The notes: generated by a model not told the origin, from the sequence alone. DNA of 45,525 bases from Bacillota bacterium (GCA_023437715.1 JAEZFK010000064.1:1-45525), one strand, 5' to 3'. Shown: positions 22,992-31,346, counted from the stretch's first letter. Numbers and translations are program-made.

Positions 22992-25406
22992 ATGGCAGCA
23001 TCTTACAACCACAGCGCCATTGAGAAAAAATGGCGTGAGAACTGGGCAAAGAACCCCATCAATGTGGACGATGGAAAGAAACCAAAATACTATTGTCTGG
23101 ATATGTTCCCCTATCCGTCAGGAAGCGGGCTTCATGTAGGGCATTGGAGAGGCTATGTAATCTCCGATGTGTGGAGCCGGTATCAGATTTTAAAGGGACA
23201 CTATGTCATCCATCCCATGGGCTGGGATGCTTTCGGGCTTCCGGCGGAAAATTACGCCATTAAAATGGGCATCCACCCGGCAAAGTCCACGGCGGAAAAC
23301 GTAGCCAACATCAAGCGTCAGATCAACGAGATCTCTGCGATTTACGACTGGGACATGGAGGTCAACACCACAGATCCCGCTTTTTACAAATGGACCCAGT
23401 GGATCTTTGTCCAGATGTTTAAAAAGGGCCTGGCTTATGAAAAGGAGTTCCCCATTAACTGGTGTCCGTCCTGTAAGACCGGTCTTGCAAATGAAGAAGT
23501 GGTAAACGGCAGCTGCGAGCGCTGCGGAACTGCTGTCACAAAGAAGAATTTAAGACAGTGGATGTTAAAAATCACCGCATATGCAGACCGTCTGCTGGAT
23601 GACTTAGACGGCCTTGACTGGCCGGAGAAGGTCAAGAAGATGCAGACTGACTGGATCGGAAAATCCTACGGTGCAGAGGTGGATTTCAAGGTAGACCAAA
23701 GAGAGGAAAGCATTACGGTTTATACCACAAGACCTGATACCTTATACGGAGCCACCTTTATGGTTCTTGCTCCGGAGCACGCTCTTGCGGCAGAACTTGC
23801 AACCCCGGACAACAAGGCAGCGGTGGAGCAGTACATCTACGACGCTTCCATGAAGTCCAACGTGGACCGTCTCCAGGACAAGGAAAAGACCGGCGTATTT
23901 ACCGGAAGCTATGCAATAAATCCCTTAAGCGGCCAAAAGGTTCCAATCTGGCTCTCTGATTACGTGCTTGCGGATTACGGTACCGGAGCCATCATGTGCG
24001 TGCCTGCCCATGATGACAGAGACTTTGAATTTGCAAAGAAGTTTAATATTCCCATCGTCCAGGTCATTGCAAAGGACGGAAAAGAAATTGAAAATATGAC
24101 GGAAGCCTATACCGAGGCAAGCGGCACCATGATTAATTCCGGCGAATGGAACGGCATGGAGTCATCTGTCCTGAAAAAGGAAGCTCCGGCCATGATTGAG
24201 AAGCGGGGAATGGGCAAGAAGACCGTAAATTTCAAGCTCAGAGACTGGGTATTTTCCAGACAGCGTTACTGGGGCGAGCCCATTCCCATTATCCATTGCC
24301 CTCACTGCGGAAATGTTCCTGTTCCCGAGGACCAGCTTCCTCTTACGCTTCCTGAGGTGGAAAGCTATCAGCCCACAGGCACAGGGGAATCCCCTCTGGC
24401 TGCCATCGAAGAGTGGGTCAACACCACCTGTCCGGTATGCGGCGCTCCTGCAAAGAGAGAGACCAATACCATGCCCCAGTGGGCCGGTTCCTCCTGGTAT
24501 TTCCTCCGCTATGTGGACAGCCACAATGATAAGGAGCTGGTATCCAGAGAGAAAGCGGACAAATATCTTCCGGTGGATATGTATATCGGCGGCGTAGAGC
24601 ATGCGGTGCTTCACCTTCTGTATTCCCGCTTTTATACCAAGTTCTTACACGATATCGGTGTTGTGGATTTTGACGAGCCTTTTGTCAAGCTGTTCAACCA
24701 GGGCATGATCAACGGAAAGAACGGCATTAAGATGAGCAAGTCCAAGGGAAATGTAGTTTCTCCCGACGATCTGGTTCGTGATTACGGCTGTGATTCCCTC
24801 CGCATGTATGAGCTTTTCGTGGGACCGCCGGAGCTGGATGCGGAATGGGATGACAGAGGTATCGAAGGAGTCAGCCGTTTCTTAAACCGTTTCTGGAATC
24901 TGGTAACGGACAGCAGCAAAAAGGATGTAGAGCCTACCAGGGAAATGCTCCGCCTGCGCCACAAGCTGATTTTTGACATTGAACAGCGTTTCAACCAGTT
25001 CAATTTGAATACGGTAATTTCCGGATTCATGGAATACAACAACAAGCTGATCGAGCTGGCAAAGACGACCGGAGGAATTGATAAGGAGACTCTTAAGACC
25101 TTTGTAATTCTTTTGGCTCCATTTGCTCCCCATATCGGTGAAGAGCTCTGGCAGCAGCTTGGGGAAAGCGGTTCTGTTTTCCATGCACAGTGGCCGGAAT
25201 GCGATGAAGAGGCTATGAAGGAAGACGAGATCGAGATTGCAGTTCAGGTCAACGGAAAGACAAGAGCCGTGGCAAAGCTTCCTGCGGACGTGACGAAAGA
25301 GGCCGCCATTGAAGCCGGCAAGGCGCTGATCGCGGATAAGATGACAGGAACCATTGTTAAGGAAATTTACGTTCCGGGACGGATTGTAAATATTGTTTGT
25401 AAATAA
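22992..25406 (+). CDS. leuS: Leucyl-tRNA synthetase
   Basis: This class I synthetase charges tRNA-Leu. The HIGH-type motif is HVGH at residues 48-51 and the KMSKS motif is at residues 580-584. The editing (CP1) domain with TTRPDTLYGATFM is intact, as are a zinc-type cysteine set (CPSCKTG, CERCG) and the C-terminal VQVNGKTRA domain. The 804-residue length is normal for Firmicutes. An AAAGGAGG ribosome site precedes the ATG. It is expressed from a T-box-controlled leader, alone. Confidence 0.98.
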   Translation: MAASYNHSAIEKKWRENWAKNPINVDDGKKPKYYCLDMFPYPSGSGLHVGHWRGYVISDVWSRYQILKGHYVIHPMGWDAFGLPAENYAIKMGIHPAKSTAENVANIKRQINEISAIYDWDMEVNTTDPAFYKWTQWIFVQMFKKGLAYEKEFPINWCPSCKTGLANEEVVNGSCERCGTAVTKKNLRQWMLKITAYADRLLDDLDGLDWPEKVKKMQTDWIGKSYGAEVDFKVDQREESITVYTTRPDTLYGATFMVLAPEHALAAELATPDNKAAVEQYIYDASMKSNVDRLQDKEKTGVFTGSYAINPLSGQKVPIWLSDYVLADYGTGAIMCVPAHDDRDFEFAKKFNIPIVQVIAKDGKEIENMTEAYTEASGTMINSGEWNGMESSVLKKEAPAMIEKRGMGKKTVNFKLRDWVFSRQRYWGEPIPIIHCPHCGNVPVPEDQLPLTLPEVESYQPTGTGESPLAAIEEWVNTTCPVCGAPAKRETNTMPQWAGSSWYFLRYVDSHNDKELVSREKADKYLPVDMYIGGVEHAVLHLLYSRFYTKFLHDIGVVDFDEPFVKLFNQGMINGKNGIKMSKSKGNVVSPDDLVRDYGCDSLRMYELFVGPPELDAEWDDRGIEGVSRFLNRFWNLVTDSSKKDVEPTREMLRLRHKLIFDIEQRFNQFNLNTVISGFMEYNNKLIELAKTTGGIDKETLKTFVILLAPFAPHIGEELWQQLGESGSVFHAQWPECDEEAMKEDEIEIAVQVNGKTRAVAKLPADVTKEAAIEAGKALIADKMTGTIVKEIYVPGRIVNIVCK

Positions 25407-25414
25407 GGTCCTAT

Positions 25415-25475
25415 AAAAAAATCATGGAATTTGTGCTCAGTGAGGGGGCTCACACACAAATTCCATGATTTTTTT
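25415..25475. terminator. Terminator after leuS
   Basis: A long stem (AAAAAATCATGGAATTTGTG near 25415-25434 with its complement ending in the T run at 25469-25475) encloses a loop. The A/T-flanked form allows bidirectional action. Confidence 0.85.
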
Positions 25476-25479
25476 GTAT

Positions 25480-25590
25480 AGGAAAGTTCGCCCTATACGA
25501 TAAAGACCCTCCGGGGGATACGCGCTCCGGCGCAAGAGTCCGCAAGCGGACTCTTTATTTAATGGCTTAATGCGGCGCATAATGTCCTGA
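25480..25590. repeat. Cluster of small GC-rich hairpins
   Basis: The stretch contains AAGAGTCCGC-AA-GCGGACTCTT (about 25533-25554) and smaller GC palindromes before it (GCGCTCCGGCGC). It lies between leuS and a gene on the minus strand, and could serve as a second terminator or a dispersed repeat. Confidence 0.4.
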
Positions 25591-25593
25591 TTT

Positions 25594-25881
25594 TTACTTT
25601 TTATTCTGTCTGGATAAGTTTTTAGAAAGAAGCCGCAGCGTATCGATCCGCTTTTTTTCATTTGGGTTCATATTGGCGCTCATGATGGAGATGAGAAGGT
25701 CTGTTTCTTCGTCATTGAATTGGATGCCTTTCTGACTGGCTTCTGCATTCAGGCTGAGAAGGGTGGGAAGAAGCTGGTCCTTGGGAGCTGACTCCACCCG
25801 CTTGGCAAATTCGGTGAGAAGGGAAAGCTTTTTCGGATTCATATTTTTTAGTCTGGGGTCCTGTTTCCAGTTGGTGTTCAT
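25594..25881 (-). CDS. Conserved-looking hypothetical protein (95 aa)
   Basis: The 95-residue product is hydrophilic and mostly helical, with DPRLKNMNPKKLSLLTEFAK at the start and a Lys/Arg-rich end (SKNLSRQNKK). No family is recognised. A GAAAGGAAG purine run precedes the ATG. It follows the 195-residue hypothetical gene by 26 nt on the same strand, so the two are probably one operon. The repeated phrase NMNP (residues 14-17 and 70-73) hints at helix-turn-type regularity. Confidence 0.6.
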   Translation of the reverse strand: MNTNWKQDPRLKNMNPKKLSLLTEFAKRVESAPKDQLLPTLLSLNAEASQKGIQFNDEETDLLISIMSANMNPNEKKRIDTLRLLSKNLSRQNKK

Positions 25882-25907
25882 GGCTTTTTTCTTCCTTTCT
25901 ATGGAAT

Positions 25908-26495
25908 TTAGTTCATCTGCTGAAAGGCAGACATCATCATCTGCATGGTCTCAAACCGCGCCTGCTGGTCCGGCGGAATAAAGTTTCTTATCTGGTCAAA
26001 AGCCAGCCGGCCAAAGGGATTGTTGGACCGGTGGGAGTTCGGGGATCTGTTTTGTCCTTCTGTTTGGGTCTGTGACTGTGCCTGGGTCTGGGCCTGATGA
26101 GGAGCTGTAAAGCTGGGGATGGTGGAACTGGGAACTGCAGAGTTTTGAGCTGAATCGGAGTAAGCCCCGGCTAATCGAAAGCCCTGAAAGAAATTGATCA
26201 TCAGATCGATGAGATCCTGTTCCGAGGGACTTCCATAGGGCTTGATGGTGTTCAGCATTTCAATGGGAGAGTCGTTCCTATCCCTTTCACCGGCGGAACA
26301 GATTCCCATGGTTGCCACCTCTTCGTCTTCAAAAAGATCAATGGTGCGGCGCAGCTCGTTGATCTTGACGAAGTAGGAAATAAAGCGCTGCTGGGAAACA
26401 TTCATATAAGGCAGGGCGGCCTTCATCATCTGAATATGGTTATCATTGATGAGGGAGTCCAGATCGCTTGCGTGTATATTTTGTTCATTGCTCAT
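25908..26495 (-). CDS. Hypothetical protein with Gln/Thr-rich linker (195 aa)
   Basis: An N-terminal helical domain of about 110 residues (QMMKAALPYMNVSQQRFISY, DLINLMINFFQ-type helices) is joined by a Gln/Ala/Thr/Ser-rich linker (AQTQAQSQTQTEGQ) to a C-terminal segment with GRLAFDQIRNFIPPDQQARF. No signal peptide or membrane helix is seen. The linker looks like low-complexity sequence of recent origin. It is the first gene of a two-gene minus-strand unit and is transcribed away from the 50-residue ORF. The family is not recognised. Confidence 0.6.
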   Translation of the reverse strand: MSNEQNIHASDLDSLINDNHIQMMKAALPYMNVSQQRFISYFVKINELRRTIDLFEDEEVATMGICSAGERDRNDSPIEMLNTIKPYGSPSEQDLIDLMINFFQGFRLAGAYSDSAQNSAVPSSTIPSFTAPHQAQTQAQSQTQTEGQNRSPNSHRSNNPFGRLAFDQIRNFIPPDQQARFETMQMMMSAFQQMN

Positions 26496-26519
26496 GGCAT
26501 AAGATCCTTACTTTTCTTG

Positions 26520-26546
26520 TTGACAATATATGCGTATGCATATAAT
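26520..26546 (+). promoter_or_regulatory. Promoter with both consensus hexamers in the divergent intergenic region
   Basis: TTGACA (26520-26525) and TATAAT (26541-26546) are perfect but the spacer is only 15 nt. The short spacing may make it depend on DNA twist or a factor. It faces the 50-residue ORF. Confidence 0.55.
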
Positions 26547-26571
26547 AGTATTACAGGAGAGTGATTCAGTT

Positions 26572-26724
26572 ATGAGATGTAAATTGATCATAGATGGCAA
26601 TGCTGTGTATGAAATTGATGAAGAATGCCTGCAGAAAAAACAGAATAAAAGTCCCGTGAAAGGGGCGTCCGGCCAGGAGCCGTTTCAGAGGCCGGAGCAG
26701 GAAAACGGCCAGAGCCGTTTATAA
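26572..26724 (+). CDS. Small soluble protein (50 aa)
   Basis: ATG 26572 is preferred because CAGGAGAG lies 8-15 nt upstream; an in-frame ATG at 26530 overlaps the promoter. The product starts MRCKLIIDGNAVYEIDEECL, a compact beta-type segment with two Cys, and ends in a charged Gln/Glu-rich tail. It has its own promoter and a strong terminator, so expression is credible. No family is recognised. Confidence 0.55.
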   Translation: MRCKLIIDGNAVYEIDEECLQKKQNKSPVKGASGQEPFQRPEQENGQSRL

Positions 26725-26727
26725 ATG

Positions 26728-26768
26728 AAAACAGGGCCCGATCCAAAGAAAGGATCGGGCCCTGTTTT
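26728..26768. terminator. Bidirectional terminator between the small ORF and the Cys/Gly-rich gene
   Basis: A 17-bp perfect stem (AAAACAGGGCCCGATCC at 26728-26744 with its complement at 26752-26768) has A and T ends on both sides. Confidence 0.9.
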
Positions 26769-26777
26769 ATGTTTTGT

Positions 26778-27026
26778 TTAGCAGCAGAAGTTTCCGCCGC
26801 CAAAGCCGCTGCCACCGCCGCAGAAGCAAAGAAGAATGATGATCCAAATCCAACTACAGCCATCATTTCCGCATCCACTGCCGCATCCGTTACCGCATCC
26901 ATTGTTGCCGCCGCCACAGAGGCAAAGGATAAGGATGAGCCAGATTAAATTAAAGCCGCCGTTGTTACATCCGCATCCTCCATTGTCGCATCCGCATCCG
27001 CAGTTAGTTGCTGCCAGATCACTCAT
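26778..27026 (-). CDS. Cys/Gly-rich small protein with two hydrophobic repeats (82 aa)
   Basis: Of 82 residues, 15 are Cys and 24 are Gly. Two similar modules are visible: a CGCGCDNGGCGC-type segment followed by FNLIWLILILCLCGGG (residues 25-40), and GCGNGCGSGCGNDGC followed by SWIWIIILLCFCGGG (58-72). It ends FCC. Clostridial genomes carry proteins like this, often labelled 'chorion class high-cysteine' by similarity of composition, with no assigned role. A GGAGG ribosome site precedes the ATG. Self-association through disulfides or metal binding, perhaps in the spore or envelope, is inference. It has its own strong terminator. Confidence 0.75.
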   Translation of the reverse strand: MSDLAATNCGCGCDNGGCGCNNGGFNLIWLILILCLCGGGNNGCGNGCGSGCGNDGCSWIWIIILLCFCGGGSGFGGGNFCC

Positions 27027-27121
27027 ATTGGTTCCTCCAATTAATTTGTTTACACTGTAAGTGTATGAATATCAGCTTGCCACTGTTTCCACATTTTCTT
27101 AAAATTTTAGAAATCATGTGT

Positions 27122-27149
27122 TTGAACTTATCCAATTGTTGTGTATAAT
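27122..27149 (+). promoter_or_regulatory. Promoter of the AlaX gene
   Basis: TTGAAC (27122-27127) and TATAAT (27144-27149) are separated by 16 nt, 30 nt upstream of the start codon. Confidence 0.65.
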
Positions 27150-27179
27150 TAGTAATAACGAAAGAATGAGGAGCAAACC

Positions 27180-28334
27180 ATGGAGAAATTATATTATCAC
27201 AGACCTTATGTGAAAACCTTTGAAGCAAAGGTGACCGGATGCACTCAGGGAAAGGACGGGACCTTTGAAGTGATTCTGGACCGGACGGCCTTTTACCCGG
27301 AGGGAGGCGGGCAGCCGTCGGATACGGGGACCCTTGGAGAGGCTGCTGTCCTTGATGTCAGGGAACGAGGAGAAAATATCATACATGTGACGGACAGGCC
27401 TGTGGCCGCCGGCAGTGTTGTTACAGGGACAATTGACTGGGACAGAAGGTTTTACCACATGCAGAACCATTCGGGAGAGCACCTGCTGTCGGGAATCGTA
27501 CATAAGCATTACGGACTGGATAATGTAGGCTTTCATATGGGAAAGGAGGAGGTGACCGTTGACTTTAACGGGATACTCACTCCGGAACAGATGGAAGAGG
27601 TGGAGACAGAAGTAAATGAACTGATCTGGCAGAACGTGCCTGTTCTGGAATCCTACCCGTCGCCGGAGGAGCTTTCCGGGCTGGATTACCGGAGCAAGAA
27701 GGAGCTGACAGGACAGGTGAGGATCATTGAGATCCCGGGCGGAGATGTATGCGCCTGCTGCGGAACCCACGTCATGACGGCGGGAGAGATCGGGCTGTTA
27801 AAGGTAACAGGCCTGATCCATTACAAAGGCGGCATAAGAGTATCCATGGTGTGCGGAAAAACAGCCCTTTTGGATTACAGGAAGAAGCATAAGTCCGTGA
27901 CAGGTATTTCTGTTTCATTATCCGCAAAGGCGGAGGCTGTTCTGGAAGCGGTGGATAGGCTGAAAGAGGAGACAAAGAAAAAGGAGGGAATGATCGGACG
28001 TCTTTCCAGGGAACTTCTTGAAAGAAAGGCAAAGGATTATCCCCTGTCCTCTGCCCCTCTTATGGTATTTGAGGAAGACTTATCCCCGGTGCAGCTGAGA
28101 CAGTTTTGCACCCTGCTGTACGAAGGGAAGAAAGGGGACGTGGTTCTGGTGTGCTCAGGAGAGGAGAAGCTCTTCCAGTACGCCGTGGGAAGCAGCTCAA
28201 AGGATATGAGGGCCTTAAGCAGAGCACTCAATGAAAAATTAAACGGACGGGGAGGCGGAAGCGCCCTGATGGCTCAGGGAACCTTTCAGGCATCCCCGGA
28301 AGATATAAAAAAGACCTTTGAGGAGGAAGTATAA
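27180..28334 (+). CDS. Alanyl-tRNA editing protein AlaX with DHHA1 domain (384 aa)
   Basis: The protein is a free-standing relative of the AlaRS editing and C-terminal domains. The zinc-binding editing motif HSGEHLLSG (HxxxH) and CACCGTHV (CxxxH) are complete. The N-terminal part contains FYPEGGGQPSDTGTL, a hallmark of AlaX. A coiled coil (VDRLKEETKKKEGM) and a DHHA1 domain (SSSKDMRALSRALNEKLNGRGGG) follow. It hydrolyses Ser-tRNA-Ala or Gly-tRNA-Ala to prevent mistranslation. A GAGGAG ribosome site precedes the start. It probably shares a transcript with the AI-2E family gene 9 nt downstream. Confidence 0.92.
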   Translation: MEKLYYHRPYVKTFEAKVTGCTQGKDGTFEVILDRTAFYPEGGGQPSDTGTLGEAAVLDVRERGENIIHVTDRPVAAGSVVTGTIDWDRRFYHMQNHSGEHLLSGIVHKHYGLDNVGFHMGKEEVTVDFNGILTPEQMEEVETEVNELIWQNVPVLESYPSPEELSGLDYRSKKELTGQVRIIEIPGGDVCACCGTHVMTAGEIGLLKVTGLIHYKGGIRVSMVCGKTALLDYRKKHKSVTGISVSLSAKAEAVLEAVDRLKEETKKKEGMIGRLSRELLERKAKDYPLSSAPLMVFEEDLSPVQLRQFCTLLYEGKKGDVVLVCSGEEKLFQYAVGSSSKDMRALSRALNEKLNGRGGGSALMAQGTFQASPEDIKKTFEEEV

Positions 28335-28343
28335 AAGGAGAGA

Positions 28344-29495
28344 ATGATGGAATTAAATGACAGTACTATTAAAAAGCTGCGCTGGCTCATTGTATTTGCC
28401 GTAGTAGCAGTGGTTGCAGGATGGAATTACAGAAGCCTGTTTTCCCTGGCCATGAGGCTGATTGGAATCGCTTCGCCCTTTCTTCTGGGGGGAGTTATGG
28501 CTTTTATCCTGAATGTGCCCATGCGCAATATTGAAAAATTACTGCCGATGAAAGAAGACAGCAAACTGGCGCGGCCCTTAAGTCTTTGCCTGACCCTGAT
28601 ACTGGTAATAGGAGTTTTACTGCTGGTGATCTTTGTGGTCATGCCCCAGCTGGTTGAAACCGTATTTAGCCTGCAAAACAGCATTCCGGCATTCCTTACA
28701 AGGGTCAAGGAAGCGGCGGAGAGCCTTTTTGCCCAGAACCCGGATATCGCCGATTCGATCAGTAAAATCCAGATCGACTGGAAATCCTATGTGGAACGTG
28801 TAATTGAATTTTTATCAACCGGCGCCGGAACGGTTCTTTCCTCTACGGTGTCTGCAGCCGTATCCATAATTAACGGAGTGGCCACCTTTGTCATCGGCCT
28901 GGTTTTTGCCATTTATATCCTGCTTCAAAAAGAAGTCTTATCCCATCAGCTTCAGAAAGTGATGGAGGCTTTTCTTCCCGACAAAGTGGTAAAACGGACT
29001 TTGGAAATCCTGTCCCTGGTTTCGGACACCTTTTCAAGCTTTCTTGCGGGACAGTGTCTGGAGGCGGTCATCCTTGGCAGCATGTTCTTTTTGACTCTGT
29101 CATTTTTCCGGCTGCCCTATGCGCTTCTCGTGGGCGTGCTGATCGCATTTACAGCTCTGATTCCAATGTTCGGAGCCTTTATCGGCTGTGCCATCGGAGC
29201 GTTTCTGATGCTCATGGTAAAGCCTCTGGATGCGCTGATCTTTCTCATCATATTTTTTGTCCTTCAGCAGATTGAAGGAAATTTCATCTACCCCCATGTG
29301 GTGGGAAACTCCGTCGGGCTTCCTTCTGTCTGGGTTCTGGTGGCGGTCACCATCGGCGGCAGCGCCATGGGAGTGGTGGGAATGCTGATCTTCATTCCTA
29401 TCTGCTCTGTGCTGTATGCGCTTCTCCGGGAGGAGGTAAATCAAAGGCTGGACAAAAAGAAAAGGCAGAAAAGGCCGAAAGCGGCCGGACAATAA
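28344..29495 (+). CDS. AI-2E family transporter (PerM/UPF0118, 383 aa)
   Basis: The protein has about eight membrane helices, with the family's long extracellular loop after the third (around ITDSISKIQIDWKSYV-type sequence) and the conserved LPYALLVGVLIAFTALIPMF and GNSVGLPSVWVLVAVTIGG near the C-terminus. Family members export autoinducer-2 or act as Na+/H+ antiporters; which applies here cannot be told. An AAAGGAGAG ribosome site precedes two adjacent ATGs (28344 and 28347). The C-terminus is strongly basic (KKKRQKRPKA). Confidence 0.9.
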   Translation: MMELNDSTIKKLRWLIVFAVVAVVAGWNYRSLFSLAMRLIGIASPFLLGGVMAFILNVPMRNIEKLLPMKEDSKLARPLSLCLTLILVIGVLLLVIFVVMPQLVETVFSLQNSIPAFLTRVKEAAESLFAQNPDIADSISKIQIDWKSYVERVIEFLSTGAGTVLSSTVSAAVSIINGVATFVIGLVFAIYILLQKEVLSHQLQKVMEAFLPDKVVKRTLEILSLVSDTFSSFLAGQCLEAVILGSMFFLTLSFFRLPYALLVGVLIAFTALIPMFGAFIGCAIGAFLMLMVKPLDALIFLIIFFVLQQIEGNFIYPHVVGNSVGLPSVWVLVAVTIGGSAMGVVGMLIFIPICSVLYALLREEVNQRLDKKKRQKRPKAAGQ

Positions 29496-29503
29496 AATAG
29501 AAA

Positions 29504-29546
29504 AAAGGATATTCGGAAACCATAACCAGGCTTCTGAATATCCTTT
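29504..29546. terminator. Bidirectional terminator between the transporter and HPr-like genes
   Basis: AAAGGATATTCGGAA (29504-29518) pairs with TTCTGAATATCCTTT (29532-29546), one G-T wobble included. Confidence 0.85.
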
Positions 29547-29551
29547 CTGTA

Positions 29552-29788
29552 TTATTCCCCCTGATACATGTATTTGATGAGACGGTCTACATCCTCAGGG
29601 TCATGGGCTACTAATTCCAGTTCATTGATGATGCCGTTGGAAAAGATGGTTGCCATGGATAAATACTGGCTCAATTTGGATTTTAAGTTGATGCGGTCCC
29701 CTTCTGTGGAAACAAGCTCAACCGTTCCCTTGCACTGTTCAATTACTTTGAAAAAACCTTCCACATCCGTAATATTTTGAACTTTCAT
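29552..29788 (-). CDS. HPr-like protein lacking the active-site histidine (78 aa)
   Basis: The C-terminal half (NLKSKLSQYLSMATIFSNGI, then ELVAHDPEDVDRLIKYM) matches the HPr fold's serine-site and helix 3 region of the phosphocarrier. In HPr the N-terminal half carries His15 in a HARP context; here the N-terminal half (VEGFFKVIEQCKGTVELVS) has no such histidine. The protein therefore cannot act as a normal PTS phosphocarrier. It may bind or compete with a PTS partner, but this is inference. GGAGG precedes the ATG and a strong promoter lies upstream. Length 78 is close to HPr (85-90). Confidence 0.55.
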   Translation of the reverse strand: MKVQNITDVEGFFKVIEQCKGTVELVSTEGDRINLKSKLSQYLSMATIFSNGIINELELVAHDPEDVDRLIKYMYQGE

Positions 29789-29842
29789 ATGAATTCCTCC
29801 TTTGGGAAAACCAGTGAAATAATTGTCATTTTCTACGCTTTT

Positions 29843-29871
29843 ATTATAACATTGTTTTTTCTATGGTACAA
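29843..29871 (-). promoter_or_regulatory. Promoter of the HPr-like gene
   Basis: On the minus strand TTGTAC (29866-29871) and TATAAT (29843-29848) are separated by 17 nt. Confidence 0.75.
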
Positions 29872-29974
29872 TATGAAAAAAACCAGAAAATGGAAGTAAT
29901 CTTATGTATTTTATGTATAATAGGAACATAAATGCAGAAATGGACGAAGTGTATACAGAATGGAGGAAAATATC

Positions 29975-31018
29975 ATGAAAAGAATACGGGAGTACGGCAT
30001 TGTTATAGGGAAAATAGGAACCGGACCTTTAAACAAGATCACCGACGTGGAGGGAGTTCTGGTAGGACATAAGACCGTGGATACCAGGGAGCATAAAACA
30101 GGGGTCACCGTCATTATACCCTGTGAGGACAATCCCTTCCGAAGAAAGCTGACTGCGGCCGCCTACATTCACAACGGCTTTGGCAAAAGCCAGGGCCTGA
30201 TCCAGGTGGAGGAGTTAGGAACTTTGGAAACTCCCATTGCCCTGACCAATACCTTAAATGTGGGAAAGGTTCATGACGCCCTGGTGGACCTTGTGCTGGA
30301 ACAGTGCAGGAAAGAGGGGGTGGAGGTCACCTCTCTCAATCCTGTAGTAGGAGAATGCAACGATTCCGTTTTAAATAAGATCAGCGACCGGGTGGTGGGA
30401 ACCGAAGAGGTGAGAGAGGCGGTAAAAGAAGCAAAGCGGGATTTTGAAGAAGGGGCTGTAGGCGCAGGCTGTGGAACCGTGTGCTTCGGCTTGAAAGGAG
30501 GCATAGGCTCTGCTTCCAGGGTTTTCAACATCGGAGGGGAAACCTATACCCTTGGGGTGCTGGTGCAGTCCAACTTCGGCAGCACGGAAAATCTGATTCT
30601 GGGCGGCAGGCCTGTAGGAGAGGAGATCGCAGGGCTGACGGAGCCGGCTATTCTGGACAGAGGCTCCATTATGACCGTTCTGGCCACGGACCTGCCGGTT
30701 TCGGACCGCCAGCTGAAACGGATCTTAAAGCGGGCCGGAGTGGGGCTTTCCAGGACCGGTTCCTATATGGGCCATGGAAGCGGAGACATTATGATCGGCT
30801 TTACTACGGCAAACCGGATTCCGGAAAGGGCAGAAAAAGAACTGCTTTCCATCCGTATTTTAAGGGAAAATGCCCTGGAAACAGCCTTTCGGGCTGCGGC
30901 AGAGGCAACAGAGGAAGCAGTTTTAAATTCTCTTGCTATGGCAAAAACAACCACAGGATACCGGGGAAACGTAAAGCATTCCCTGACGGAGCTGTGGCTT
31001 TCCAGGGAGCGGTTTTAA
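29975..31018 (+). CDS. P1 family peptidase, DmpA-type aminopeptidase (347 aa)
   Basis: ATG 29975 is chosen because GGAGG lies at 29962-29966; an in-frame ATG at 29960 overlaps it. The protein is a self-processing N-terminal nucleophile hydrolase. Ser231 in the GSIMTVLATDLP block matches the nucleophile generated by Gly-Ser autoproteolysis in DmpA. The VQSNFGSTENLILGGRPVG segment and GSYMGHGSGDIMIGFTTAN are also family signatures. Relatives hydrolyse D- and L-amino acid amides or beta-peptides. The 347-residue length is right. It ends 4 nt into the convergent 84-residue gene. Confidence 0.9.
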   Translation: MKRIREYGIVIGKIGTGPLNKITDVEGVLVGHKTVDTREHKTGVTVIIPCEDNPFRRKLTAAAYIHNGFGKSQGLIQVEELGTLETPIALTNTLNVGKVHDALVDLVLEQCRKEGVEVTSLNPVVGECNDSVLNKISDRVVGTEEVREAVKEAKRDFEEGAVGAGCGTVCFGLKGGIGSASRVFNIGGETYTLGVLVQSNFGSTENLILGGRPVGEEIAGLTEPAILDRGSIMTVLATDLPVSDRQLKRILKRAGVGLSRTGSYMGHGSGDIMIGFTTANRIPERAEKELLSIRILRENALETAFRAAAEATEEAVLNSLAMAKTTTGYRGNVKHSLTELWLSRERF

Positions 31019-31269
31019 TCAAAGTCCGCGTGAAAGACCTGGTCCCCGGTATGGATGTCGATGGCGCTTAAATTAAACTGGTCTTCAAATACCTGTATTT
31101 TGTATTCAAAAAACGTATCATCCGTCTTTTTCGACATGAAAATATAAGCCCCCGGCTCCTTGTCCTCGATTTCATCGCAGATTTCATTGTAAATATCTTC
31201 CCCATTCACCGGGCCGTTATAGCCTGCTGCCCGGATGGTTTCCTCAATGGCCTGATAGAATTCTTCCAT
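31015..31269 (-). CDS. Hypothetical acidic protein (84 aa)
   Basis: The product is acidic, with helical N-terminal EEFYQAIEETIRAAGYNGP and a beta-rich end (FFEYKIQVFEDQFNLSAIDI). No family is recognised with certainty. Ribosome-site sequence GAGGTG lies upstream of the ATG. The last four codons overlap the end of the convergent P1 peptidase gene by 4 nt. It appears to be a stand-alone gene. Confidence 0.55.
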   Translation of the reverse strand: MEEFYQAIEETIRAAGYNGPVNGEDIYNEICDEIEDKEPGAYIFMSKKTDDTFFEYKIQVFEDQFNLSAIDIHTGDQVFHADFD

Positions 31270-31346
31270 AAATAGTGCACCTCATTTCTGGTTCCTGTGA
31301 TATGGATACTATTATAAACAATCTTTTCCATTGCTGCAAGAATTAC

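Noticed and set aside
24162..24614. Minus-strand ORF of 150 codons in leuS
   Set aside because: It is antisense to the conserved LeuS core and has no ribosome site or family.
25533..25554. CRISPR-like repeat
   Set aside because: Only one hairpin of this type exists, with no spacer periodicity.
26836..27060. Plus-strand Pro/His-rich ORF opposite the Cys/Gly-rich gene
   Set aside because: It is the antisense reading of GC-rich repeats; the minus strand has the ribosome site and terminator.
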